Assembly: GCA_963701265.1 (NCBI GenBank)
Contig: OY969581.1
Location: forward strand, 1,860,001-1,924,000
Reading direction: 5' to 3'
DNA length: 64,000 nucleotides
Source: VRUE01 sp963701265
GTDB taxonomy: Bacteria > Actinomycetota > Thermoleophilia > Solirubrobacterales > 70-9
Made by a program: the position numbers and the translations under genes. The notes beneath the pieces were generated by a model, which saw only the letters and a program-made list of their open reading frames with translations, was not told where the DNA came from and searched no databases. This document shows, in pieces, positions 44,545 through 52,994 of this stretch (position 1 is the first letter of the stretch; every line of letters begins with the position of its first letter).

Positions 44545-45365
44545 CCGCCGAGGCCGCTGAGCAGGACATCGGCGTTGGCGATCAAGGCTGCAGTGATCAT
44601 CAGCAGCACCGAGGGCACGAGGACGAGGGCGACGACTAGCTGGATCTTCGGCGCCGCCCGCGCCGCGTGCTCCTCGACGGCACGGCGCTGATCACGGCGC
44701 AGCGCGCTCGACTGGCGGCGCAGCTGCTCAGCGAGGGGTGAGCCAAAGCGGCGCGAGCGCTCGATCGCCGCGCAGAGGGTGGCGATCTCGCTGCCGGGGA
44801 CGCGGTGGCGCAGCGAGTGCAGAGCCCCTGTGAGTGGGCGACCGCAGGAAAGTTCGGCGACGGTCATCCGCAACTCTTCGGCGAGCGGGCCGTCGCTGCC
44901 GTGGGCCAACTCGGCGAAGCCGGCGGCCGAGCCGCGCCCAGCTGCAGCAGCAACAGCGAGCAGATCGCAGGCATCAGGCAAAGCTCCAATCAGGCGGCGG
45001 CGGCGAAGCCGGGCCCGGCGCTCGAGCAGCGCATCGGGGGCGAGGAAACCAGCGGCCGGTAGGCCAACCGCAACCAACAGTGACAAGCGCCCGGGTGCGA
45101 CGGGTGCCGCTGCCAGCGCCACCAGGCCTCCGAGGGCGACACCAGCAAACTTGCCGAGCAGCACCGCGGCCAGCGGCAGGCGGGTCTCGAGACCCGACCT
45201 GGCGATGCGATCGGGCAAGCCGAGGCGAAGCGCGGTCGCCGCAACCCGGCCGCTGCCGCGCGCCAGGCGAGCACCGAGGATCGACGCGCCGGAGCCGAGG
45301 AGCTCGCGCAGTCCCGCCCAGGCAAGCAGGACGGCCAGGGCGACGAGAGCTCCGGCAGCGCTCAT
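44541..45365 (-). CDS. tadC: Tad/T2SS F-domain membrane protein (TadC-like)
   Basis: An inner-membrane platform subunit of a Flp/Tad pilus assembly machine. Starting at the ATG at 45365 it has 274 residues with hydrophobic segments at both ends and between. The T2SSF core runs from about residue 130 (LIGALPDACDLLAVAAAAGR ... GSEIATLCAAIERSRRFGSP ... AEQLRRQSSALRRDQRRAVE). It is 19 bp downstream of tadB. Confidence 0.82.
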   Translation of the reverse strand: MSAAGALVALAVLLAWAGLRELLGSGASILGARLARGSGRVAATALRLGLPDRIARSGLETRLPLAAVLLGKFAGVALGGLVALAAAPVAPGRLSLLVAVGLPAAGFLAPDALLERRARLRRRRLIGALPDACDLLAVAAAAGRGSAAGFAELAHGSDGPLAEELRMTVAELSCGRPLTGALHSLRHRVPGSEIATLCAAIERSRRFGSPLAEQLRRQSSALRRDQRRAVEEHAARAAPKIQLVVALVLVPSVLLMITAALIANADVLLSGLGG

Positions 45366-45384
45366 CCTGCAGTCGGCCTCGGGC

Positions 45385-46242
45385 TCACCCAACCACCTGC
45401 GCAAGGCGCCGGATCGCGAAGAACCCGCCAAGCTGGAGAAGCGCGGCGAAAGCGAGTAGCAGTGCCGAGGCGGGCGATCCCAAGACCTTGCCGAGGAACC
45501 CTGGCTGCAGCAGCTCGGCGAAGAGGGCACCGCCGCTCGGCATCGCAACCACGAGCAGGCCGGTGAAGCGCGCCTGTGACGTTGCCGCCTTGGCGTCTTC
45601 GGCGACCCGGTCCTGCTCCGCCGCTCCCTCGGCAAAGCGCCGCAGCAAGCCGGCCAGGTCGCCGCCCGCAAGCTGCTGGCTGAGCAGCGCCGCGGCGAGT
45701 GCGTCAACCCGTGCCGAGCGCAGCCGTTGGCGCCAGGCCGCAACCGCAGCGGCGGTCGGCGCACCGAGGCCCAGCTCTGCTCCAAGCCGCACGAGCTCAA
45801 CCGCTGCCGGCCCATCAAGCGAGGAGGCAGCAGCGGGCAGCGAGGCCCGCAAGGAGCGCCCGGCCGAGAGCGAATCGGCGACGGCAAGAGCCACGTCTGG
45901 CAGTGCTCGCTCAACCGCACGGCGATAGCGCCGCCGCCGCAGCGCGAGCGCCCAGGCCGCGAGAGCCGGGCCGGCAACCGCGAGCGGCAGCGCCAACCAC
46001 ATACCGCCGACGAACCAACCGCCGGCCACCGCCGCGGCGCTGCCGAGGACGGCGAGACGGCGGCGCTCCGGAATCGAGGGCGAGTAGCCCTCGCGCCCGG
46101 CCCGCTGCAGCGGCTCCAGCGCCCGGCGCAGCCAGCTGGCCAGCGCGGGACTGGCGAGCACGGCCTCGCGCACGGCTACGGCAAGCAGGCCGCCCGCGGC
46201 CGCACCGGCCAAGGGCACCAGCGCTCCCGAGCTGCCGCTCAC
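45385..46242 (-). CDS. tadB: Tad/T2SS F-domain membrane protein (TadB-like)
   Basis: The second platform protein, 285 residues, with a GTG start overlapping the tadA stop by 4 bp. The F domain contains RALPDVALAVADSLSAGRSL, ALLSQQLAGGDLAGLLRRFA and KAATSQARFTGLLVVAMPSG. Flanking membrane helices are at the N terminus, at about residues 67-100, and at the C terminus. Confidence 0.82.
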   Translation of the reverse strand: MSGSSGALVPLAGAAAGGLLAVAVREAVLASPALASWLRRALEPLQRAGREGYSPSIPERRRLAVLGSAAAVAGGWFVGGMWLALPLAVAGPALAAWALALRRRRYRRAVERALPDVALAVADSLSAGRSLRASLPAAASSLDGPAAVELVRLGAELGLGAPTAAAVAAWRQRLRSARVDALAAALLSQQLAGGDLAGLLRRFAEGAAEQDRVAEDAKAATSQARFTGLLVVAMPSGGALFAELLQPGFLGKVLGSPASALLLAFAALLQLGGFFAIRRLAQVVG

Positions 46243-47381
46243 CGCCCGGCCCGGTCATCGAGGGCGCGAACGGCGGTGGACCCGGCGACCCGAACCACCT
46301 CGGCGATCTCAGCGACCCGGCGCCGTCCGTCGGCACGCCGCTCGACCTGAACGACGAGGTCGACCCCGCGCTGCACCTGCTCGGCGATCGCCTCATGGGG
46401 CAACCCGACTCCAGCCATCAGCGCCAACGTCTCCAAGCGGTTGAGGGCGTCGGCGGCCGAGTTGGCGTGAAGGGTCGAGAGCGCCCCCTCGTGACCGGTG
46501 TTGAGCGCGGTGAGCAGATCGAGCGCCTCGGGGCCGCGAACCTCGCCGATCACGATCCGGTCCGGGCGCATCCGCAATGCGTTGCGAAGTAGATCGCGCA
46601 CGGTCACCTCGCCCTTCCCCTCGACGCTGGCCGGCCGGCTCTCCAGCCGCACCACGTGGTGCTGTTGCAAACGCAGCTCGGCCGCGTCCTCGATCGTCAC
46701 GATCCGCTCGGCGGGATCGATGAAGCTGGAGAGCGCGTTGAGCAGGGTCGTCTTGCCAGCGCCGGTCCCACCGCTGACCAGGATGCTGCGCCGGCCGGCC
46801 ACCGCTGCCTGGAGCAGCTCACGCTGACCAAGGCTGAGGCTGCCGCGTTCGACCAGCTCATCCGGCCCCGGCCGGGAGGCACCAAAGCGCCTGATCGAGA
46901 GCGCCGGCCCATCGACTGCAAGCGGTGGAATCACCACGTTGACGCGCGAGCCGTCGGCGAGCCTGGCATCGACCATCGGGCTCAGCTCGTCGATCCGGCG
47001 GCCCAGCGGGGCGAGGATGCGCTCGATCGCATTGCGCAGCTCCTCCTCATCCGGGAAGCGGACGTCGACCGCCTCGATCCGCCCCGCCCGCTCGACGTAG
47101 ACCCCGTCAGCGCCGTTGACCATCACCTCCTCGACTGTGGGATCGGCAAGCAGATCCTCGAGCGGCCCGAGGCCGACGGTGTCGCGGATGATCCTGGTCG
47201 CTACCTCGTCCCGAACCGCCGGCCTCAGCAGCGCCGCCTCCTCGTCCACCAGGGCGCGCACCTCTTCGGGCAGGTCGACCACAGCCGAACCTCCGCTCGC
47301 AGCCTCGATACGCCGTCGCTCGATCAAGCGGAAGCGGAGCTCGTCAGCGAGATCGGCGAGGTGGCGCTCCCTAGCGGACAT
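46239..47381 (-). CDS. tadA: Tad pilus assembly ATPase (TadA/CpaF)
   Basis: A secretion-type hexameric ATPase powering pilus assembly. I choose the ATG at 47381 (380 residues); a TTG two codons earlier overlaps the cpaB stop. It has VEEVMVNGADGVYVERAGRI, the Walker A GGTGAGKTTLLNAL, IEDAAELRLQQHHVVRLESR, the Walker B-containing RPDRIVIGEVRG, and the His-box TLHANSAADALNRLE. Confidence 0.93.
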   Translation of the reverse strand: MSARERHLADLADELRFRLIERRRIEAASGGSAVVDLPEEVRALVDEEAALLRPAVRDEVATRIIRDTVGLGPLEDLLADPTVEEVMVNGADGVYVERAGRIEAVDVRFPDEEELRNAIERILAPLGRRIDELSPMVDARLADGSRVNVVIPPLAVDGPALSIRRFGASRPGPDELVERGSLSLGQRELLQAAVAGRRSILVSGGTGAGKTTLLNALSSFIDPAERIVTIEDAAELRLQQHHVVRLESRPASVEGKGEVTVRDLLRNALRMRPDRIVIGEVRGPEALDLLTALNTGHEGALSTLHANSAADALNRLETLALMAGVGLPHEAIAEQVQRGVDLVVQVERRADGRRRVAEIAEVVRVAGSTAVRALDDRAGR

Positions 47382-47383
47382 CC

Positions 47384-48040
47384 TCAACCTTCGAGCAGCA
47401 GCGTCAGCTTGCGGGCAAAGCTTTCGGCAGCGATCAGGCGCAATGCCTGGGGCTTGGTCAGCGCCAGGGTCGCCGCCGCGGTGCCGCCGGGGCCGGGCCC
47501 ATCGGCCCCCGGGCCGAGCGCCAACAACGGCACGGCCGACGCCGCCACATAGGTGTGACCGGCACCGCTCGCGCTCGCTTCGGTGGTGACGACGACGTCG
47601 ACCTTGACCCCGGGTTCAACCGCGCCAGCCGCAAGCAGAGCTTCGGCGCCGCTGACCGATATCTCCACCGGGCGCCGGCTCGCGCCGAGCGCACTGGTCG
47701 CTCCGCCCTCCTGCCGCGACGGTTGTAGCTGGCTGGCAACGAGGTAGGAGCCGGGGGCGAGCTCGACGGTCGGTGCGAGACCGAGCGCTTCCCGCGGGTC
47801 CCGCAGCGCCCCGGCGGGCACGAAGCGAATCGGGACCCGGCGTGACTCGAGATCCCCGGCGATGTTCTCGGGCTGGAGGATCTCGGCCCGATCCAGCGCC
47901 CGGGTTGCGACCACAACCCGGCGCAACGGCCCATAACCGCTCGCCACCCGGGAGCCATAGCTGTCGGCGATGCCGGCGGCGAGCGCCGCGGTCACCAGGG
48001 CCAGAGCTAGAAAGCAGATCGCGCGGGTGCGCCGGCTCAC
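47384..48040 (-). CDS. cpaB: CpaB/RcpC-like SAF-domain pilus protein
   Basis: A 218-residue exported protein: an N-terminal membrane helix (AICFLALALVTAALAAGIA), then a SAF domain (RRVVVATRALDRAEILQPENIAGD), and ELAPGSYLVASQLQP. The C-terminal region ARTLTKPQ-like TLALTKPQALRLIAAESFAR resembles the RcpC/CpaB end. GTG start. CpaB homologues help shape the secretion channel in Gram-negatives; in Gram-positives the role is less clear. Confidence 0.8.
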   Translation of the reverse strand: MSRRTRAICFLALALVTAALAAGIADSYGSRVASGYGPLRRVVVATRALDRAEILQPENIAGDLESRRVPIRFVPAGALRDPREALGLAPTVELAPGSYLVASQLQPSRQEGGATSALGASRRPVEISVSGAEALLAAGAVEPGVKVDVVVTTEASASGAGHTYVAASAVPLLALGPGADGPGPGGTAAATLALTKPQALRLIAAESFARKLTLLLEG

Positions 48041-48768
48041 GCCGCCGGCCCGCCCTCGGCCTCGGCCTCACCCAGCGGCAGCTCGAGCACTGCCAGTGAG
48101 CCACGCTCCCCGTGACGGAGCGCAAACCGACCGCCGTGATCAGCCACGACTCGCCGCACCACGCTGAGACCGTGGCCGCGGTGATGCCGGCCGGAAAGCA
48201 GGGCGATCACCTGGGCCGGGGTGTTGCGGCGCGATCGCGGTCGCATCGCCCGTCCCGAATCGACCACGGCGATCCGCAGGCGCCCCTCACGCATGCGGCC
48301 GGCGACGACGATCGTCGGCCCACCGTGCTCGATCGCATTGACGATCAGGTTGTCGAGGGCCTGCCCCAAGGCGCTGCGATCACCCCTGACCAATGCCGGA
48401 CCGGCGTTCCAGCGCAGCTCGAGCGACCCCTCGGCCAAGCGCACCCGGCCCTGCCAGCGAGCGACCGCCGAGCTGGCCAGCGCGGTGGCATCGATCGTGC
48501 CAATCGTCGGCGCCAGCGGACCGCCGTTGATCTCTCGGTCAAGACGTTCGAGCGCTACCGCGGCAAGCTCGATCGGCTCCTCGGCACCGCCCGAGCCCCT
48601 GGGCCGCGGCCCTACCGCCAGGGCCACCGCCTGCAACGGTCGCCGCAGCTCGTGCAGCGCCTCGTTGAGGGCACTGCGGCGCCTGCCGGCTCGCAGGCTC
48701 TGCGCCGCGACGGCGGCGGCCATCGAGAGGACCGCGGGCCAGACCGCAATCTGAACCAGCTCGGTCAT
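48037..48768 (-). CDS. Sensor histidine kinase in the Tad operon
   Basis: A 243-residue kinase with one N-terminal hydrophobic helix (VQIAVWPAVLSMAAAVAAQS), the phospho-acceptor His in LNEALHELRRPLQAVALAV, the N box LDNLIVNAIEHGG, a G1 box (VVDSGRAM) and G2 (GHGLSVVRRVVADHGGRF). There is no recognisable extracellular sensor domain. It overlaps both the response regulator gene upstream and cpaB downstream by 4 bp, so kinase, regulator and pilus genes are one operon. Confidence 0.9.
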   Translation of the reverse strand: MTELVQIAVWPAVLSMAAAVAAQSLRAGRRRSALNEALHELRRPLQAVALAVGPRPRGSGGAEEPIELAAVALERLDREINGGPLAPTIGTIDATALASSAVARWQGRVRLAEGSLELRWNAGPALVRGDRSALGQALDNLIVNAIEHGGPTIVVAGRMREGRLRIAVVDSGRAMRPRSRRNTPAQVIALLSGRHHRGHGLSVVRRVVADHGGRFALRHGERGSLAVLELPLGEAEAEGGPAA

Positions 48769-49478
48769 CCGTCAAGGAGCCTGTATCCGTAGCCCCAGCA
48801 GTTGACCACGTAGCGCCCGCTCTCCGGGTCGAGTTTGCGCCGCAGGCGACTCGCGTGTGAATCAAGCGTCCTCGTGCGGGCCGGGCTCCGGTACCCCCAC
48901 ACCGCTTCAAGCAGCTCGCGCTTGGTGAAGACGCGTGAGGGCTCACCGGCCAGCACTCTCAGCAAACCGAACTCCTTGTTCGAGAGCGCCACCTCGCGCT
49001 CTCCGACCCAGGCCTTGCGCCGCGCTGGGTCAACGACGATTTCGCCAACCCGAATCGGCCCTTCGCGTCCGTCCACTCCACGGCGCAACACGGCGCCGAT
49101 ACGGGCGCGCAGCTCTGGGTAGAAGAGCGGCTTGACGAGAAAATCGTCGGCTCCGGTCTCAAGGCCGCGCACCCGGTCCTCATCAGAACCGTGGCCGGTG
49201 AGGACGATCACCGGCAGGCCGGGATCGAAGCGCGAGGTGACCCCGTCGGCGCCACGGATCTCGCGCAGCACGTCGAGCCCTGAGGCATCGGGCAGCGAGA
49301 GATCGAGCAGCAACAGGTCGGGGTGGTTGTAGCGGCAGAGCCGCAGCGCGTCGGAAGCGCTCGGCGCCGGCAGCACCCCGAAGCGGTCGGCGACGAGGTT
49401 GTCGCAGAGGAGCTCGAGGGTTGGGGCGTCGTCCTCGCAGACGACCAAGTTGGCGATCTCACGTCGCTGGGGAAGCAT
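48765..49478 (-). CDS. OmpR/PhoB-type response regulator
   Basis: A 237-residue regulator. The receiver domain has the acidic pair in CEDDAPTLELL, the phospho-acceptor Asp in LLLLDLSLPDASG, and Lys in DDFLVKPLFYPEL. A winged-helix DNA-binding domain follows (VALSNKEFGLLRVLAGEPSR ... DSHASRLRRKLDPESGRYVV). It is the partner of the adjacent kinase and probably controls the Tad genes. Confidence 0.93.
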   Translation of the reverse strand: MLPQRREIANLVVCEDDAPTLELLCDNLVADRFGVLPAPSASDALRLCRYNHPDLLLLDLSLPDASGLDVLREIRGADGVTSRFDPGLPVIVLTGHGSDEDRVRGLETGADDFLVKPLFYPELRARIGAVLRRGVDGREGPIRVGEIVVDPARRKAWVGEREVALSNKEFGLLRVLAGEPSRVFTKRELLEAVWGYRSPARTRTLDSHASRLRRKLDPESGRYVVNCWGYGYRLLDG

Positions 49479-49486
49479 TGGCGGTC

Positions 49487-49828
49487 CTAAGGGCCGACTG
49501 GAGCGATCTCTCCCCCCTCACGCGCCGGCAGCTCCAAGACCGCCACGGATCGCCTGCAAAATGCGAAACGCCGCGGTGGCAGGGCGCGGCGGATCGAGAC
49601 CACCTCCCCGCGCTCGCCGAGGAAATAGAGGTCGAGCTGGAAGCGCATGCTGAACGTGTGGACGCTCGAGCAGCGCGGGATCAGCAGGCCTGGGCCGGCC
49701 TGGGCGCGGTCGAGGTGGGCAAGGCCCAGCAGCCGCGAGCGCCGGTCGCCGGCGACGCGGACCTCGTGGCCCAGCACCGTCGCGATCGGCAGGCGGCGAA
49801 GACGTGAAGCGAGCGGCGCGTCGGGCAT
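49487..49828 (-). CDS. DUF192-family protein
   Basis: A 113-residue protein with the DUF192 pattern RSRLLGLAHLDRAQ, PGLLIPRCSSVHTFSMRFQL, LDLYFLGERGEVVSI and VLELPAREGGE. Its function is unknown. DUF192 genes are often found beside Tad pilus loci in actinobacteria, and here it is the first gene of that minus-strand block, 8 bp before the response regulator. Only 13 bp separate it from the divergent PfkB gene. Confidence 0.85.
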   Translation of the reverse strand: MPDAPLASRLRRLPIATVLGHEVRVAGDRRSRLLGLAHLDRAQAGPGLLIPRCSSVHTFSMRFQLDLYFLGERGEVVSIRRALPPRRFAFCRRSVAVLELPAREGGEIAPVGP

Positions 49829-49841
49829 CTAGCCTCTGTCA

Positions 49842-50771
49842 ATGCCAGCCGGCGGCAAAGTCACCGTCTTCGGACCGCACCCGATGCTCGCGATCACGGT
49901 CGAGGCGCTAACCAGCGAGGGCGGCGACGACATCCACCTGCACGCGGCCGGGCAAGGCGTTTGGGTGGCGCGCATGGCCGCCGAGCTCGGCGCCAGCCCG
50001 ATCCTCTGCGGCTTCATCGGCGGCGAGAGCGGCGCCGTGCTGCGGCCGCTGCTGGAGCAGATGGAGGTCGAGATGCGCCTGGTCGAGACCACCGAGGGAA
50101 GCGGCGCCTACGTGCACGACCGCCGCAGCGGCGAGCGCGTGCCGGTCGCCCAGAGTGCCTCGATGCCGCCCTCCCGCCACGAGATCGACGAGCTCTTCTC
50201 GACCACCGTCGCCGCCGCGCTCGACTCGGAGGTGCTGGCACTTTGCGGCCCCTACCCCGGTGAGGCGCTGCCGCTGGAGATCTACGGCAACCTCGTCGCC
50301 GACGTCAAGGCGAACGGCACGCCGGTGATCGTCGACCTCTCGCGGCCGCGGCTCGACAGCGCCCTCGAGGGCGGGCCCGACCTGGTCAAGATCAACGACT
50401 GGGAGCTGGCCGGCTATATCGAGGGCCCGGTCGACACAAACGAGCGCATGCGGGCAGCCGTTCAGAAGCTGATCGAGGCCGGCGCGGGCGCCGTGATCAT
50501 CACCCGCGCCGAGGAGCCGGCGATGGTCGTGCGCGGCGAGGAGGCCTGGGAGCTGGTCCCGCCCCGCTTCGAGCGCGGCTCACGCGAGGGCTGCGGTGAC
50601 TCGATGATGGGCGGGCTCGCCGCCTGTATGGCGGGTGGGCTGGACTGGGAGGAGACGCTGCGCACCAGCGCCGCGGCGGGCGCCGCCAACTTCCTCCGGG
50701 CCGGCCTCGGCAGCGGCTCGCGCGCCGTGATCGAGGACCTCGCGGCCAAGGTCGAGCTGCGCCGGCTCTAG
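49842..50771 (+). CDS. PfkB-family carbohydrate kinase (1-phosphofructokinase-like)
   Basis: A 309-residue ribokinase-fold sugar kinase. It opens VTVFGPHPMLAITVEAL, as in FruK/LacC-like members. The sugar-binding HAAGQGVWVARMAAELGA region and the catalytic SREGCGDSMMGGLAACMAGG motif are present; the usual GAGD is GCGD here. The substrate cannot be assigned. No PTS gene is nearby. Confidence 0.85.
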   Translation: MPAGGKVTVFGPHPMLAITVEALTSEGGDDIHLHAAGQGVWVARMAAELGASPILCGFIGGESGAVLRPLLEQMEVEMRLVETTEGSGAYVHDRRSGERVPVAQSASMPPSRHEIDELFSTTVAAALDSEVLALCGPYPGEALPLEIYGNLVADVKANGTPVIVDLSRPRLDSALEGGPDLVKINDWELAGYIEGPVDTNERMRAAVQKLIEAGAGAVIITRAEEPAMVVRGEEAWELVPPRFERGSREGCGDSMMGGLAACMAGGLDWEETLRTSAAAGAANFLRAGLGSGSRAVIEDLAAKVELRRL

Positions 50772-50788
50772 CGCCGAAAACAGGGCGC

Positions 50789-51520
50789 TTAGACCGTCGG
50801 ACCGAAAGGAAGCTCGAGCTCCTCGCCCCCGACGATCGCTCGCGGCGCCACGTCGCGCATCCACTCCAGGTGGGGCGCGGTCGCCTCTATCTCGGCAAGA
50901 ACGCCGAACGCCTCGCGCAGGTGCAGCGGGCGGCCCCCATGCGAGGAGTGGGCGTCGCTGCTGAGGACGTGAACCAGGCCCAGCTCGGCCAGCATCCGCA
51001 TGCCGTCGGCGAAGCGCTCGCGCAGAAAGAAGTCGGCGGTTGCCTGGATCAGCGCACCCTCGGCGATCAGCACCGCGATCCGCTCGTACATGTCAGCGGA
51101 GAGGTGGCGCTCGGGGTGGGCGATCAGGGTGCGGTGGCCGCGCTCGGCGAGATAGGCGACGCGCGCGATCAGCGTGTCACTGAGCGGGCCCGGCGCCGGC
51201 TCGAGCAGGACCCAGCTGCCGCCGCCGAGGGCGACCCGACCCAGCTCCTCCTCACTAAGTCCCTCGACCGCGGTCTCCGCCACCTCGCCCCCCTGCAGGA
51301 CCTCCAGCGGCAGGCCTTCGTCGCGGAGCGCCTCGTTGAGCTCCTCGACCCTTCCGGCGATCTGCTCGATCCGCACGTCGTGGTCGTGGCGGATGTGCGG
51401 CGTCGCGCAGACCCGCTCGATGCCGTCGCCCGCCGCCTGGCGCGCCAGCGCCAGGCTGTCGGCGAGGTCGAGCGAGCCGTCGTCGACTCCGGGCAGGATG
51501 TGGCAGTGCAGGTCGATCAC
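50789..51520 (-). CDS. CpsB/YwqE-type PHP-domain protein tyrosine phosphatase
   Basis: A 243-residue metal-dependent phosphatase of the PHP superfamily. It has MIDLHCHILPGVDDGS (first metal site), ATPHIRHDHD, TLIAHPERHLS and HVLSSDAHSSHGGRPLHLRE, the CpsB set. Such enzymes dephosphorylate capsule-regulating tyrosine kinases, but no BY-kinase or polysaccharide genes are close by. Convergent with the PfkB gene. Confidence 0.88.
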   Translation of the reverse strand: MIDLHCHILPGVDDGSLDLADSLALARQAAGDGIERVCATPHIRHDHDVRIEQIAGRVEELNEALRDEGLPLEVLQGGEVAETAVEGLSEEELGRVALGGGSWVLLEPAPGPLSDTLIARVAYLAERGHRTLIAHPERHLSADMYERIAVLIAEGALIQATADFFLRERFADGMRMLAELGLVHVLSSDAHSSHGGRPLHLREAFGVLAEIEATAPHLEWMRDVAPRAIVGGEELELPFGPTV

Positions 51521-51674
51521 GGTGCGACCCGCTCAGCGTAGTCGTCGCGGCCGTCGACCTCCCGGGGTGCAAACGCTCTTTCAGGGGCGGGCAGACGAGG
51601 GCATGGGACTACGATGATCGGCATGATCCAGCACCTGCTCCCGCTGGGCTGGCGCGAGCAGTTGGCTTCAACTC

Positions 51675-52142
51675 ATGGATAAGAAAACGACCCGCCGAGG
51701 GAACTACGAGTCTGGCTCCGATTACGTACTCGAGTACGGGGAGCTCCGCTTCGCCTTCAACGAGGAGGACTTCGGCCAGCGGGTCGAGCAAGCCGCGGTC
51801 AAACTCGGTTTCGTCGATCAGGGGCTGAGCCAGGAGGAGCTGGACGACCTGCTCGACCTCGCCGTCAGCGGCGAGATCGCCGAGCCCAGCTCACGCCTCG
51901 GCGAACACATCAACGAGAACTGGGACGACCTCGTCGGCCCTGCCAACCGCAGCCTCGTGCACTGGCTGCGCCGTCTCGTCTTCCGCGGCGCCTGGCTCGA
52001 CCAGCGGGTCAAGGAGGGTGAGCTCGACGTCGTCTTCGACGAGCGCAACCAGACCTTCGGCTACGTGCAGCCGGACCGCAGCTCCGAGCTGATCGAGCTC
52101 TCCAAAGAGCCGAGCTGGCGCCGCATCGCCTACCGGCGCTAG
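51675..52142 (+). CDS. Small acidic protein of unknown function
   Basis: A 155-residue soluble protein, MDKKTTRRGNYESGSDYVLE at the start. No membrane segment. It is acidic in the middle (LSQEELDDLLDLAVSGEIAE) and has a Trp-rich patch (LVHWLRRLVFRGAWLDQRV). No known family is recognised. A TACGAT (about 51610) is a possible -10 box. It ends 10 bp from the convergent Rho-like gene. Confidence 0.7.
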   Translation: MDKKTTRRGNYESGSDYVLEYGELRFAFNEEDFGQRVEQAAVKLGFVDQGLSQEELDDLLDLAVSGEIAEPSSRLGEHINENWDDLVGPANRSLVHWLRRLVFRGAWLDQRVKEGELDVVFDERNQTFGYVQPDRSSELIELSKEPSWRRIAYRR

Positions 52143-52151
52143 GACCCGCTG

Positions 52152-52982
52152 CTACTGCTGTCGCTCCAGGGCGGCTACTACGGTGAGTGAACCGTTGCCC
52201 GAAGCCAGGTTCAGGCCACCGTCGAAGATCTCCCTGGCTGCGTCGGCGTCATCGAGCCTTGTCAGCGAGTCGACCAGGAGGATGATGGCTTCGCCTCCCT
52301 CAGCGCGGCGGACGGCCTGGGCGAGGGCGTCACCGGCATGGCGCGCCTGGGCGGCGACGACCAGCTCGGCGTCGGGGGCCTCGCGCTTCCAGTCGGCGAG
52401 CTCCTCGGGGCTTGGGTCGATCAGCAGGGCGATCGGGTCGGGCCCCTCGGAGGCGCCGGCCAGCTCGCCGGCGATCTCGCGCAACAGCGATGTGCAGACC
52501 CCGCGGCTCTCTCCGTAGACAAGCGCCTGGCGACCGGGCGGTGGCAGCAGCAGGTCCTGAACACGCAGGCCCTTGCTCTTGCGGCCAAAGCGACGACGGC
52601 GCCGTTTGCGTTTGGGACGGGACGCACCCTCGGCGGCATCGGCAGTTTGCGGCGCCGGTGCAGCGGGCGCCTTCGCTGGCTCGGACGGTGCCTGAGGCTC
52701 GGCTGCGGGCTCGACCTGGGGGGAATCGGCTGCGGGCTCTTTCTTCGCCGGCCGCTCACGACCCCCAGAGCGCTCGCGGCGCTGTCGCGGCGGACGATCG
52801 CGTGGCGCGCGCTCGCGCGGCGGGCGCTCGCCACGGGGTTTCTCGCTCGTCGCCGGCTTGCCGTCGCCGAGCTTCTCGATCAGCTCCTCGCGGCGCAGCA
52901 TGCGGTAGCCGGGCACGCCGGCATCGGCGGCGAGGGAGTGCAGCTCGGCGAGGTGCTTGGACTCAAGCTCTGTCTTATTCAT
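52152..52982 (-). CDS. Degenerate Rho-like protein
   Basis: A 276-residue protein aligning with transcription terminator Rho in pieces. An N-terminal Rho_N helix bundle (LAELHSLAADAGVPGYRMLR, residues ~11-45) is followed by a ~90-residue Arg/Pro/Ala-rich linker, then a reduced ATPase core. There LRVQDLLLPPPGRQALVYGE matches Rho's VDLFAPIGKGQRGLIVAPP, but the following Walker A GKT is VCT (no lysine). ALLIDPSPEELADW matches LIDERPEEVTD with the catalytic Glu replaced. IILLVDSLTRLDDADA matches the Walker B region. It stops after SLTVVAALERQQ, before the R loop and arginine finger, and the cold-shock RNA-binding domain is missing. Lies 12 bp after glpD. Confidence 0.8.
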   Translation of the reverse strand: MNKTELESKHLAELHSLAADAGVPGYRMLRREELIEKLGDGKPATSEKPRGERPPRERAPRDRPPRQRRERSGGRERPAKKEPAADSPQVEPAAEPQAPSEPAKAPAAPAPQTADAAEGASRPKRKRRRRRFGRKSKGLRVQDLLLPPPGRQALVYGESRGVCTSLLREIAGELAGASEGPDPIALLIDPSPEELADWKREAPDAELVVAAQARHAGDALAQAVRRAEGGEAIILLVDSLTRLDDADAAREIFDGGLNLASGNGSLTVVAALERQQ

Positions 52983-52994
52983 CGAGGCGGCAGG

